A DNA stretch of 64,000 nucleotides from Marsupella aquatica (GCA_973895155.1 OZ316896.1:3224001-3288000); one strand, 5' to 3'. Counted from the stretch's first letter, positions 12,146-23,660 are shown. The notes: a model not told the origin generated them from the letters alone. Made by a program: numbers and translations.

Positions 12146-12994
12146 TCACTCTCTCCCACCTTTGCTAAGCATACATCTCCGCTGAATCTTGGAGGGCCAG
12201 GCCTCAAAAATATCAAAGTCCCAAGCATTCTGTCGCTTCCCTCTAGCTGCTGATTCCAGAAGCCAATCAGGGGAAAGCACCCAAAGATTGTTGTTCATGA
12301 CAAAATCACGCACTGTTGTCTTAAAGAATTTTCTGCATATTTTCATGTATGACAGACCTACAACATGAGTGGAGGTTTCTGTTAGACTCTCCTCCACTGT
12401 CCCACCTAGCTCAACAACTATAGACTTGTACAATCTGCACTTAGTCTCCCCAATTCCTTCTTCTGCAAATACCACACTGAACCCCTTCATAATGGTATTT
12501 CTCTCCTTGCCATGCTCATTCAATATAGCATCTGCACGCATAGGATGGTGTCCTATGTTGACAACAGGTCCATATTGGACAGAAGCAAAGTTGGGTTTCT
12601 CTGCCGCTGCTTCATAGGCTTCCTTTTCAGCCAAAGCCTCTGCAGTGGCCTCCTCACTCTCCCACAACTCATATTGCTCAGTACTCTGTACACACCTATG
12701 TTTAACAGAATCGGTCAGCCAAGAGACTTCAACTACTTTTAGACCTTGGTTGGTAATGGCAGAATCAATGAAGGACCATGACCACTTGTTCATCACATCC
12801 AGCCATGTCCCCGCAACAACATGTGTAGTCTGTGGAGTGATGTCCTTGACTTCAGTCCCATGGAACTTTGAGAATCGTTTTTGTACGATTGACCAACTCA
12901 CTTGGGTGAACCCATAGTGGCCAGGAATCAAAATGGCTTTGATTCCAGCCAACAGAGGCGGGTGGTCAACCTTTGTACGTTTCCTAGAGGCCAT
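12146..12994 (-). CDS. Tandem BRCT-domain protein carried by the CACTA element
   Basis: Intact ORF; MASRKRTKVD at 12994 looks a better start than the ATG five codons earlier (13009). The first BRCT domain covers about residues 10-110: LLAGIKAILIPG, then ITPQTTHVVAG and the conserved aromatic VVEVSWLTDSV. The second covers about 165-265: MKGFSVVFAEEG, ELGGTVEESLTETSTHVVG, and LWVLSPDWLLESA with the conserved Trp. BRCT pairs bind phosphopeptides in DNA-damage and chromatin proteins. A basic tail (KIQRRCMLSKGGRE) ends the protein. It sits between the PHD and F-box-like genes, same strand. It is unbroken although TNPD has two stops. BRCT proteins are not a standard CACTA component, so capture from the host or an element-specific role are both open. 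Confidence 0.75.
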   Translation of the reverse strand: MASRKRTKVDHPPLLAGIKAILIPGHYGFTQVSWSIVQKRFSKFHGTEVKDITPQTTHVVAGTWLDVMNKWSWSFIDSAITNQGLKVVEVSWLTDSVKHRCVQSTEQYELWESEEATAEALAEKEAYEAAAEKPNFASVQYGPVVNIGHHPMRADAILNEHGKERNTIMKGFSVVFAEEGIGETKCRLYKSIVVELGGTVEESLTETSTHVVGLSYMKICRKFFKTTVRDFVMNNNLWVLSPDWLLESAARGKRQNAWDFDIFEAWPSKIQRRCMLSKGGRE

Positions 12995-13592
12995 GTACAC
13001 ACGGGCCACCTAATCACTGCAGACCGGAAGATAATGCGTTCACCTGATAATCGGAGGGCCCTTAAAATGCTGCGTTTATAACTTGGTCCAGTCCAGTCGT
13101 CTGGTGAGTCTTTGCTCCGATTCCAAACGGGAGAAATATTGGGACAAACGTACTAGACACCTGCAAGCATGCACCTCATAGTTTGAATATGTGCCTTCAC
13201 AATATTGAAGGTGACAAGTGCAATTGTTTTGTGATGCCACATACAGATGTTATAAATGGGCAGACATTCAATGAGAATACAAAATGTTGGTACACTTTAA
13301 GGGAATTCTCGCAAATTAAATAGCCTTGTAACTTATATGCTCATAATGAGAAGTCCTGATTTAATTTAAGCAGTGTCATGTAAGTCGTGATCAAAATGAT
13401 TGCAGAGTTAAAAAAGTTCCTAGAAGGCTTAAGGGGAGTTTTTGAAGGCATGTACCCAGGAACAAGTAATGAACTTAGGGTACTTGTTGCCTAAGCATCC
13501 TCTCCTACAGAGGTCCTTCTTCTCAAAATTGGAATGTCTGCAATCTCCAAGGTATCCACATCAGGTGCACTATGCATGTACATTATTCAGGT

Positions 13593-14262
13593 TCAAAGCC
13601 AAGAAATGTGATCTCTCATGGGAGTGTGCAAAGTAGGATCTATGGCATGGCGATGACAATAGAAGATCCATCGATCAACACCATGTGCAGAGTGATCATA
13701 GATGTGTCTGTCACAAGCATAGCCTTCTGCTTGACGCTCCTTCAAACAATGAAAGTGCCACATGGTGGGACACCTAACACAGTGGACTATGTCCACCCAG
13801 AAATCTTCATCGTGCTGACCACATGCCTTGCACTTATGAAGTGGGCAAGCTGTGGCAAGATCGGGCAAACATGAAAAACAAAAGAACCTCACACAATATC
13901 TGTCAGGGCATTTCCTAACAAGTGGTGGAGCATCAACAGAGCCCTCATAAGACCCCAACTTCCCACACTGTGCACACTTAGCCTGCTTCTCCAAACAATC
14001 AGTGCACATCCAGCCTCCCTGGTGTGCCCACCCCTGGACAGTTGTTTTCTGCAGCAAGGTCAGACTCCGGGTTGAGGTGGAAATGCCTCATGCAAGGGCC
14101 CTCACATATGGCTAAGCCACCACCATCGTCACAAATGGCACAACAATGAGCTGCCTTCTGGAAAATCTGACTTGCGGAGAAGTTACTACCATCTGGCCCA
14201 ACTACACCTGTGTTGCTCACCTCTGTCCCCCGCTTCTTGGCTCGGATTTTAGGGCGTGCCAT
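13593..14262 (-). pseudogene. Multi-PHD/zinc-finger protein resembling EDM2, one-base frame break
   Basis: Starts MARPKIRAKKRG (basic). A first PHD finger follows: CCAICDDGGGLAICEGPCMRHFH. A second zinc region has CTDCLEKQAKCAQCG and CPDRYCVRFFCFSCL, and a third has CPLHKCKACG and HCVRCPTMWHFHCL. This succession of C4HC3-type fingers resembles the PHD region of plant EDM2, a chromatin reader that controls silencing of repeats. Two frames are needed: the first is lost just after NNCPG at a run of four C on the plus strand (14031-14034), and dropping one base gives NNCPGWAHQGGWMCTDC. That is either a real one-base insertion or a sequence error. No SET-like or methyltransferase domain follows, so this is the PHD part only. 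Confidence 0.7.
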
Positions 14263-14888
14263 GCCTACGCATGAGACAGATAGTACAATTTAGCAGAGTG
14301 CACAGACAATACAATTTAGTGCAGTGTACAAAAAGTACAGTGTAGCATATAGACTAGAGTGGCAATTGCTACTGCAATGAAATGTTCACACACATGTGCA
14401 GAGTAGACATACTTTTTGGTTTGTTGAGCCCACACTAAAAACTGATCCCCTCGTACAATAGCTCCACCTACACCTCAATTTTGTGGCTATGATTCACCAA
14501 AGGAGATCTGCAACAAGATTTAATGCATTTGAATCACATATAACAGTCGTGACATGTAAAACAGGCATTTTTTGAATAGGATTGGTATCAAGCACTGTGA
14601 TCAGGGTTGTAATTTATACATCCTAAATAGGCTATGATAGTGAATGAGACAAATAAGTTAGGCATAAATCACTTTTTCCAGGTTATCACATGGCCCATTA
14701 ATTCCAGTCTTTGAAAGAAGACTTTTAAGTGAGCTTGCTAGCCTCTTAAATTAGGATATTGTACTTAGTGCAGCCATAATAGGATAAGTTATGTACTGTT
14801 GACCCTAAACCCTGGACCCAAAATTGGTCATAATTCAAAATCTTAAGTAAATATCCTCTCTGTTCAAGTCAAAGTGTTAAGTTATAGG

Positions 14889-15396
14889 TCAATGGTCTCT
14901 GGTTTGTGCATGCGGTGTGACAAGTGGTCCTCTAGAGCGTGTGATCCAAACATGTGTAGACACCAAAGTGACCGGTGGTGGGGTCTGGGAGGGCAGGACA
15001 AGTGACATCGCCAGGCACACTGCAGGATGGCGAGTGGTTCCAGATGATACATTGTGCTCTGTGAAAAAACCGACATCCAAGAGAACGGTCATCCAACTCT
15101 AGGCCAGAAGCCCTACAGGCAGGACAGTCATATTGGCAACTGTGCACACACCCTTGGGCCCTAATTTGTGGCGGGTCATGTACTAGAGACAGAAATACCA
15201 AGGATGTTGGGAAGGGTGGAGAAGCAGGTACAGGCCGGCTGTAGTTGTTCCTGGCAACAACTGGGTACTCAAAGTACCATGCAGACTGGGCTGGAAGGAT
15301 CCCAAGTCTGACATACTCAAGGCGCAACATCTCTGCCTTGCGTGCAAGCCGCACATGTTCAGCGTTGCGGGTCCTCACCATAAGTGTTGCTTTTGT
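14889..15396 (-). CDS. Unidentified cysteine-rich exon in the CACTA cargo region
   Basis: Open frame of about 155 residues, from roughly 15396 to the stop at 14932. It begins with a basic segment (MVRTRNAEHVRLARKAEM) and has a cysteine/histidine cluster in its second half: CVHSCQYDCPACRASG, then CRFFHRAQC, HSPSC and CLDHTL. The spacing looks like zinc ligands but I cannot name a family. It lies upstream of the PHD gene on the same strand, so it could be an exon of that gene or a separate one. Only moderately supported as coding. Confidence 0.35.
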
Positions 15397-15690
15397 GGAG
15401 ATGTCGTGTGTTCACGTCCTCTGATAAGCACCTTCGATCAGCAAGGTGAGCAGGAGCTGTACTTGCCTCACCAACAACAACCAAACCTTAAATTATCAGT
15501 TCCCACTCACTGTGTCATTCCATTGGTTCCAGCTAGGGGTCACAGTGTAAACATAGCATGAAACACTCCTAATCAACTTGCTTACAAACTACAATATCCA
15601 GAAAGAGTGAAAGTCTCACCCTCCAGTGAGCAACAGAGAGGTAGTTCAGTAGATGTGTTGATGTGCAGTTAAACCTCCACTATTGCTTAC

Positions 15691-15960
15691 TTCTGGTGTA
15701 TGCTGCTCAGAAGAAGACATATTAGTAGCAGCAAATTGCAAATAATGGCCATAAGCAAACCGTGAGAGTTTGCAGAATGCTACGACAAATCCATCACAAC
15801 AGTGCTCCACAGGAATGAAACCAAGCAAAATTTGGTGACCTCGGCCAATGACAAGGCCAATGTAGTGAACAATCCTTGACCGATCAGGATATGGATTGGA
15901 ATTACAATTAGTCAGCTCTTCTTCTTTGTTTTCTAACTCTGGGGGAAATGAGCATGACCA
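15691..15960 (-). CDS. Unidentified exon in the CACTA cargo region
   Basis: Open frame reading IPWSCSFPPELENKEEELTN, then RIVHYIGLVIGRGHQILLGF and a hydrophobic FVVAFCKLSRFAYGHYLQFA. It ends at a good donor, GAA|GTAAGC, near 15691. Length, donor and amino-acid make-up favour a real internal exon, perhaps joined to the exon at 15396. I do not recognise the protein. Minus strand, like every other gene in the element. Confidence 0.3.
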
Positions 15961-15970
15961 GGGAATTCTC

Positions 15971-18900
15971 TGAGAAATAGAAGAATCGCTAAGTACAGTA
16001 TTCTTAAGAGTAGTTTTGTTCTAATTCTGAAATCTACACATAGGACATTTATCATGAAAACTGAAGATCCATTTGACAACTCCATGATAGCCTATTCCGC
16101 ATTGTGTCCGCCCCATGCAAGCAAGGGGTATTCATCCGAGCTTAGTCTAACCATGCATGATTGTTCTGGAAGCAGTTGCGACAATGTTTTGGTTTTTTTC
16201 TCCTATCCAACTCAATAGCTCACAAACATGGCATTGGACCCATTAACAAATTATACTTGCCATCATTCTCAACTGTATTACATGGCCCACACTGCTAACA
16301 TCCCTGACTCTTAAGGGAAACTCATCTCCTGGGCCAACAACATCTCAGATTCTACAAAAATGAGAAACTATGAAAACTTCTTGATCTCCTATCCTGTGAT
16401 TGTAGCATGTATGATTTGCTGGGACTGCAGGCAGTTCTGGACCTTGCTGCGCTTTATATACAACAACCTGAGCTCCATGAATTTGTTTTTAATAGACATG
16501 CGTTTGACCACGGCTACAACTCCAAAACAATCACCAAATCAAATCATAACAAAACCCACTCGAAAGCTGAACACTAGAACACTGGGCACTGGGAACACAC
16601 TCAAACAGGTTCTGCAAGGATGGCTCTCTGTCGGATCGACTAGAGAATCAGGCAGGCTTCCTATTATGGTCTGCTCAGAGCCTTCCACTCTGGATTAGAC
16701 TCTGAATCCAAATGCGAGTCTACGCTTTCCGTTGCTGGTCACAACGACGGGCAATCAGGATGATGCCATGCCGAGTAGAAGAACAAGAAAGCATTCCATA
16801 AAAGGCACTGAGATGAACCGTATAGTAAAAGTGGTAGTACTTCCGGTAGCACGACCGACTCGCTATGTGACAGTCCAAAGAAAAGCTAAAAGGCTGAAAG
16901 GTGATAGATTTTGTGCTCAATGTGACAGGTTTTTTGAAATGATCAAGCCAAGGTGCAAAGGAAAACTGATTGAAGGTGACATGGGAAAGTTGTCAATGCA
17001 GGAGAAACTCTTGCCTTAGAGTAACCGTGTAACCAGGTAACAATGCAGGAGAAACTCTTGCCTTAGAGTGCTCGACGCTCCTTCAGCTGGATAGGGGCAG
17101 CTCCAACTACACGGTCTGGTCCAATCACCGCCTGCTTTGTTACAAGAAGGTGGACTAAGCCACAGCTGACGTCAATCACACTGTAAAAAATGGACAGATG
17201 AGCCATGTCACGAAAGCATATATAGTCATTCCTCAATATTAAATGAGACTATGAGAGGGCATATATAAGTTCACGACTAGGAAAGAGTCTCACCTTGTAG
17301 CACGGAGATTCTCAAAGCGCACCAAGATGAGTCATTGTAGCAGGTGAATGTTGGGTGGTGTCATGTAAGGCGCAAATCAATAGCTCGCTACCTCCTGTCT
17401 CCCCGTCTGTCTCCCGTGCACTTCTACCTCCCCGTCCGGCTTCCCGTCTGTCTCCCACGTACTTAAATTGAAGTTTTAACAAAAACTGTCAACACCAAGT
17501 GCAGCAAATGCCAACATATTCACACGGCAGAGCATAAAAGTAGTCACAGTTCATGAATCAGTTCCCTATCGAATCATGGGCACTACGCCGAGCACTGCGC
17601 AAGAGACTAGGATAGACACTGCAAACATGGGGACTTTTGTTTGGCAAGAAATCTGGACATCAAACCTTCAGCAATGGCAACAGGAAGCATTACATCAAAC
17701 GAGAGGACATCAAATGAGCAGTCCGGTTATAGGCAAACGGCGACTGACATAGCGGAGGGAAAAAATGCGCATTGACATAGCGGACATGCGCACATTGACA
17801 TAGCGGAGGGGAGAAAAACTACAAAGCCAACTAACCTTTTTAAGGCCCACAATTTCAAGGGGAGGGACAAAGAGAGCAAGCACTCCAATCTCTTCAATCC
17901 CTTCTGCAAGTAGCCGCCAAAATCTACTTCTTGGGGTCCAGCCCACGGATGGAGATCATGCAAGGTGGTCAATCACAGTAAGTGCAATCGTTGCAATCCA
18001 CAAACAAGCTGCAAATGAAGACACGCAGGAGGGAAAGTCCGCAACACCAACAACATTACCCTTTGTAAAACCCCGAGCTTATCTTCTAGTTGCCAACGCT
18101 CAAACAAAACCTGCTCGGACACTACCAAAACCCTAATTCCATAAGCTCTCACCTTTGCGACACAACTCCTGCACTATATTCAGCTGGCGTTGGCCCACTC
18201 TAAGCTCCCAAGCTTCACTTTAGTCCGCGCCGCGACTAAAGTTTCACTGCCTCTGTGAGCTTTGCAGTCCACCTTACAGATCGAACAAAGCAATCACCTC
18301 CCTTCACATCCGCACTAATCACCTTTCGCAAAGAGTTGCAATCACCTTCCGCAATACCAGGAAGCTTGCTCCCTCTCGTTCAATGCCTTCTGCAGCATGA
18401 GCGATCACCTCTGCCGAAGCAACTTCAATCGAACACACAGCAACGGGGCGGGCAGCGACAACATTGACAGTGAACGATGGACTCTACTCAAACAACCTCA
18501 AAGCTGTCACAAAAGAACGAGGAAACATTGAGGCAGAAAACAAAGTCCCTAGCGCTAGGCAACCAAAGTATCGGGAAACCAAAGGATCGGGACCAAAGGA
18601 AGGGACGACATGGCATTCCAACAACGGGAAGGGGGAACGGGACGCGGGAACGGGCAATTTTTTGATGGTGGGGATGGATGCCAACGATCCAATGGTCCCT
18701 AAACCCCCATCCCCTTAACATGCAACCCCCGACCCTTCACATCAAACCCCCCCTTAACCCCCTTTAGTGAAAACCCAGCCACCCCCTAGCCTTGACATAT
18801 AAACCCCCTAATGTGCTTAGGACAACTCGACTGTGGCCACACTATGTTTGCAATGCCAGGGTCATCCATTTAGAGCGCCGCTTGCAAGCTTTGGTTCTCA

Positions 18901-19289
18901 AGATCCTCCCAAGGCAGCAAACAAGTTAGGGTTCACGGTCCATGTTCCTTTACCCTAAACCGTTGCGTCACTATTTCAATCGAGTGTTCTTCGGCTGGAC
19001 GTGCCCCTTTACTGACCCACACCCCCTTGAGACCGGTACAAATCTACCTTTGTGCATCTCGGCCTTTTATAGATGGATTTAGTAATGGCCAAGAATATGT
19101 TGACCATCCCTCTGTAGTCCACCCTCCATGAACCTCACTTCATTAAACCCAAAATCTTTTTGGTCACAAAATAAGGCCATTTAATGAGTTATGCCCCTTG
19201 CTATCACCCTCTTTATAGAATTACCCCTCCTCAGCATAAGTGGTCATTACCCATGATGTGCTAGACTATTCATCCTTCACAAAGTAGCA
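15971..19289. other. Right interior of CACTA without recognisable gene
   Basis: No convincing ORF. It holds a direct repeat of 29 bp, CAATGCAGGAGAAACTCTTG plus nine more bases, at 16994-17022 and 17041-17069. TTGACATAGCGGA repeats lie at about 17743-17810. A C-rich block at 18697-18790 has many CCCCC runs. By position this is where the promoter and first exons of the minus-strand genes should be. Confidence 0.5.
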
Positions 19290-19454
19290 AGGTTACTTTT
19301 CATAGTCTTTTAGTGAACCATAAAACACTAATAGTCTTTTGTAGTCTTCAACAAAACCGGTGCAATGGGTATGAGTTGTTTTAAGTATGGAAAAAGGACT
19401 TAGTGGGCTTAGTCCTATAAGGTATGGTCTAAATTGCCCCGGTTTCTACTAGTG
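19290..19454. repeat. CACTA right terminal inverted repeat and subterminal repeats
   Basis: Mirror image of the left end. The terminal repeat occupies about 19425-19454 and ends CCCCGGTTTCTACTAGTG. Before it are several AGTCTTTTAGTG, AGTCTTTTGTAGTC and TAGTCCTATAAGG motifs that match the subterminal family of the left end. Confidence 0.75.
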
Positions 19455-21027
19455 CAAGGGAGCGTTCTTAGCTCTTCGTTTAAGAAGTTTGTAGCAACTC
19501 TACTTAACCTTGTGGCAGCATTGGTTCTGAGCCGTTTGAAGGACTTTGAGGCCGGGTCTAGGCCAGCAGGGGGACCAGGGAGACCAGAGGAGGGCCCAGC
19601 AGGGGTGCCTCAACTTCATGGAGGCCCGGGAAACCATTTTTTATCCCAATAGGATATGCTAAGGAGTTTTCATGAAGGCTTGAAAACCACTATTTGTAAT
19701 AAGTTGTCGGGCTATTATGAAGCCCAACACTTGAGGGGTGCTGGTATACGATGAGTTGTTGCTAGATAGCTCAGCCTTGCACTCGCATAGTAGCCATAGA
19801 ATAACTGCTAATGCCAACATTCTAGTTGGAACCAACTCAAGCGACAGTTGTACTATTCAGGTAAGTTTACAACTGTGTAAAAGCTGACCTGTACTTTTGT
19901 GGTAACCCGAGTCTCAGCGGCAAAACCTGTGACTCAGTGGTAACCTGAAACTCAGTGACGTATTAACCCTCAGTTGTAGGTCAAACTTGGAGTTGATACC
20001 GTGAGAAATATTGTGTTCAGTTAGTTTACAACTCGCGCGGTTAGTTGTAAGAGTTACCAAAGGGGGTACCCTGGTTACTCGTCTTGCCGAGAGCTAGGTT
20101 GCCGCTGTTCAGGTCTTGTGTGGAAACCAGAGTACTGGTTGTAGTTAAGTTAACCTGCGGTAAAATAGAGATTTAACCCGAGTTAAACTTTAGCAAGAAA
20201 GTAGTAAGTTTGCCGTAACTACTAACCTGAGTTAGCACCTTAGGCTTGGTTTGGTTTGGCGTGGGTTTGGTTTGGAGCCCTGAGGTGTAGAAATAAAGAG
20301 GAGAAGCAGGGGGCTGTGTTCTCACTTGTTTAGTTGTCCACTTTCTTAGAGGCTGGGAGCTTGGGGGCTGGGCTCTTCCTTGGAGAGCAGCAGCATGAGC
20401 TTGAGGCACTAGGAAGGGGGGAACAGTGAACTAGTCCACTAGGTAGGCAGCAAGGAGAAGGTCAAGGGAGGTGTTGTGATCTGAACTTGTTTCTATTCTC
20501 TCTAGTAAAGACTTGCGTGTAACCCTCAGTCTTGAAGCAGCTGTCTAGTGAGATGTTGAACTAGTGAGCATGTATGTGGACTCAGGTGTGATTTGATATC
20601 GGAGAGATGAAGCTTGAAGCTTGAGATGAGAGCAGGGTCAGCACTTGTCTTGTTGGGATAGCAAGTGGTAATCCTGCAGTCCTTTGTGAAGGAAATAGGG
20701 TACTCTCTTGGGTGACGATTAAGGAGTGCAGGGACAGCTTGTGGGTGTCCACTGCCCGTGTTGAGATCGGGAGTGGGGTGTTGGGAGTGTTTTCCAGTGG
20801 GAGAGCAGGGGAGTGATAACCACCCTTCAAGGTTATCTTTCCAGCGGTGGAAGTAAAATTACCCAATTGGGTGTGTGAGTGAAGAAGAAGAGAGAGATTA
20901 AGGGAAAGTGACCTACTGTCCTACTATTTGCCCGTCCTAGGAATCCGGACAACGATAAGAAGGGGCAATAGTGGTAGATTTAACTCTAGTGAAGAGTTAA
21001 GCCCCATTGCAAGGTGTTGACACAATG

Positions 21028-21405
21028 GCACTCGCTTGATAGTTCGTGGTTTTGGGCGTCATGTCATAGATGCAGAAATTATCACAAGGAAGAACATCGG
21101 AGATCGTGTTTTTATTCCACGCATTCCTCTTATTGCATCTGACTCAGGGTTACCATTCGATCTTTGACGATTTTAGTTTCCTATCCGTGTTGCCTTTGGT
21201 ATGACCATCAATAAGTCTCAAGGTCAAACCTTGGCAAAGATTGGGATATTTCTACCAAACCCGGTTTTCTCGCATGGTCAATTATATGTGGCATTGTCTA
21301 GGGTTGGTGCTCGGAGTGGCATTCGCATTATGATATCAAGGAATGCATATCCTGATAAGCATGACCTTTACACAAGGAATGTTGTATACCATGAGATTTT
21401 GAGAT
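21028..21405 (+). pseudogene. Helitron-type PIF1 helicase, 3' part
   Basis: Continuation of the helicase interrupted at 1717. Reading from 21025, NGTRLIVRGF follows directly on the QAN at 1708-1716, as in intact Helitron helicases. Later come MTINKSQGQT (21200-21230) and YVALSRVGARSGIRI, the conserved C-terminal helicase motifs V and VI. Two in-frame stops, TGA at 21165-21167 and TAG at 21174-21176, stand where family members have Arg and Gln; single C-to-T changes from CGA and CAG explain both. The frame ends at TGA 21403-21405. No Helitron 3' hairpin plus CTRR end was identified with confidence downstream. Confidence 0.85.
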
Positions 21406-22130
21406 GATTGCATGATGTTGGGAGGGTGCCTATTCATTCATCTCTTGGTTACACTAGCATGAGCCCATGCATTGACAAAACAACTTCTCTACTCCGAGCT
21501 TCAATAAGCAATTCTTTTGACATTTAACAGGTAAATATTCCTTCTTCATTCATTTCAATTCAATGCTAACTTGACCCTAGATCTTTCAATGGCATGGACC
21601 TTCTTAGTACTTGGAATCCTTTGAAGAGCTTTATATTGCTTACTCCACTCTCTCTACATTCCTCATTCTAGATGGGACGTATTGCATTTGATTTCCTCTT
21701 ATCAATGACCTTCCTTTTGGCTTCTCCTTTTGGGTGTTTGCAGTGGTTAAATTTGGTTGCTTGGCCAGTTCTACGCTCCAAGAAAATGGTGCACTTTGTG
21801 ATATTCAAGCAATATATGTGTACTCTACAATGGACTACTTCATGGAGACTATCATATGGTATTATTGTTGTATGTCATATTGGCATCTACAAGCCATATA
21901 ACATACCTTTTGTTCAAATTTCCACCATTTGAATAAAATTTATGGTTTTCCCCCACTTGAACCATTTTGCCATCAAGTTTTGTCTGGCAAAATTTCTCAA
22001 GTGGGGTTTCCCTAAGTTGTCTTTTGTCTTTTCATACACTACTCTTATTACTTTCCTGAGTCTTTTTTTGTCTTTGGCACTTTTTTGTCCTCACCTTTAT
22101 TGACGTTCAAAGAACGGGTAGTCGGAGCTG
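21406..22130. other. Downstream flank of the Helitron helicase
   Basis: A possible splice donor (ACAG|GTAAATATTCC) lies at about 21530. No further domain is recognised, and the short ORF at 21672-21932 has no family features. The 3' end of the Helitron should lie in or after this stretch. Confidence 0.4.
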
Positions 22131-22266
22131 GTTCTTGTTAAGAGCTACAGATGCTACTGGTCCATTGTCCATAGGAACCAAAATTCCATTAGAAACAAGC
22201 ATGTGTTTTTCTGAAATCATGGAGCAGGCATTAACCCCAGAATAAGCAAATGAGTGGAATGTGTAA
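22131..22266 (+). repeat. Dispersed repeat, copy 1
   Basis: About 135 bp beginning TTCTTGTTAAGAGCTACAG and continuing through GGTCCATTGTCCAT and AAAATTCCATTAGAA. It is closely matched by 47771-47896 in the same orientation, with a few substitutions and small indels. It is followed by a (TA)n microsatellite at 22292-22329. Since it lies beyond the helicase, it may be a Helitron-associated end. Confidence 0.75.
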
Positions 22267-23313
22267 TAAAAATGGAGAAGCCTGGGACACTTTCCCTGTT
22301 ATATATATATATATAATATAATATATATAAGGGTTCCCCTTTATATATGGGTAGTGAAGGCAATGGTGGCCCGTGGATCTAAAATAATGGCACATGCTTT
22401 GCAAGTAAGGAATAATTCAACAAATGTGCATGCACCAAACTAACTTGAAGAATTTAGGTTTTAGTATAAACTACCGTTCATCACAAAGTAGAGTTTTATC
22501 ATGCGTATGCACGAAAGCTGAAGGTCACACGGCTTAAGGGCTTATGTTTCGATCTATGTAATCAGGGTTGCTAATTTTGTTGAGCGTTCAAGTGTTAGAG
22601 AGAGAGATATTGTAATTCATTACACCCAGTGAAGGCCAAGTCAATACTGCACTTTAGTCAGGTCATAAACTAGTTATGTCCACATAGTATTGGGCATACA
22701 CCAAGTCATTCACTTGCAGAAATCATAACAAGTTGTCAAACAGGTTATAGTAACACACAACAAAAATGTACATACAAGCCATGACCAAGAAAGAGTTTTG
22801 TTGCAACTTAAAAATGTGTATAGTTATCATATAAAATTCTCAGAAGGTTCAGGAAATAAACAAAGAGAAGGTTGATGTATTGTAGCTGTTACTCTAGCGA
22901 AATCATAGATAAGACAATAGACAAAATACTCTCTAAACAACATGCATGTAGCCTGTATATATAATATAATTGTATATTTAAAGAACATGATAAAGATCCA
23001 ACTTGTTAGGTCACAATAACAAGCAAAACTTCAGAATTGGTTAAAAGGTGTTAGTAACAAGGCATACAGTCACTAACAATAGACAAAAATGTATGCAAAT
23101 GCCTAAAAGAAGAGTTAATAAATTCCCAAAGGGAATGAAATAAAGATACGCCATACAAATGGAGATAAGCCATCAACCCAAGTTAAGCTGCAATTGACAA
23201 GCTAGTGCTCCATTGCATCCCCAGGGTCATCATTCAGCCCCTGTCCCTAGGGTGAATCAAACCTTAAATAAAAAAAAGATTCAGATTGTTATGTGTTTCT
23301 GCTACTTGCAGCT
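22267..23313. other. AT-rich stretch, no gene seen
   Basis: Contains the (TA)n run at 22292-22329 and no convincing ORF, RNA gene or terminal repeat. Confidence 0.5.
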
Positions 23314-23660
23314 TGTTGAGCATAGACGACAATTGCAACGGTAAGCACATGACACATCCAACGATCAAGTAGTCGACACAAGAGATACGTGGTTCACCTC
23401 CTTGAAGCTACGTCCACGGGAACACACAAGAAAGTTTTACTGAACTCTAAGCCTGTCGGCTAAACCAAGTCTCCACAGTGTAAGCTCTTCTCATCTCTCA
23501 AGTGACTCCGTAACAATGAGCCTAAGTTCCACTTATCCAAGCAAACACCGCTTGACATATAGAGTGCATCCTAGTTAACCTAACCATGTCTCTGACTACG
23601 GTTAATCTAACTACGGTTAATTACATGTTGTAACCCTAGACCTTGAGTAAATACCTAACA
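23314..23660 (-). mobile_element. Solo LTR, family A, copy 1 (347 bp)
   Basis: Bounded by TGTTGAGCATAGAC (23314) and ACCTAACA (23660), and flanked by the perfect direct repeat CAGCT at 23309-23313 and 23661-23665. The sequence is about 80 percent alike by eye to the reverse complement of the LTR split across 25316-25454 and 30167-30374, so the strand is given relative to that copy. Shared blocks include GGTATTTACTC..GGTCTAG, CAAGCGGTGTTTGCTTGGA and GAGATACGTGGTTCACCTCC. No internal region accompanies it. Confidence 0.88.

Larger units (their letters stand above)
3146..19454 (-). mobile_element. CACTA (En/Spm-type) DNA transposon, 16.3 kb
   Basis: Both ends are present. The left end starts CACTAGTAGAAACCGGGG at 3146, and the right end at 19454 is its exact reverse complement over 18 bp; after a 2-3 bp mismatch ATTTAGACC is also shared. 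The flanking direct repeat is CAA (3143-3145 and 19455-19457), the 3-bp duplication expected of CACTA elements. All recognisable genes inside read on the minus strand, from right to left: unidentified exons (15.97-14.9 kb), PHD protein, BRCT protein, F-box-like protein, TNPD transposase, TNPA-like protein. The long element with intact termini shows insertion as a single unit into the older LTR element. Confidence 0.93.
1718..21022. mobile_element. LTR-type element (probable solo LTR, about 3.0 kb), split by a CACTA element
   Basis: The insertion in the helicase starts TGTCGGATGCC (1718) and ends GTTGACA (21022). It is flanked by the direct repeat CAATG at 1713-1717 and 21023-21027. Removing the insert and one repeat restores the helicase reading frame exactly. 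TG...CA termini with a 5-bp duplication are the signature of LTR-retrotransposon integration. Without the nested CACTA, the element is about 2,990 bp (1718-3145 plus 19458-21022). It has no gag or pol, and I see no second copy of the left end inside it. A solo LTR left by recombination is therefore the simplest reading; a non-autonomous LTR element is the alternative. ORFs inside the two arms look like chance. Confidence 0.75.
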
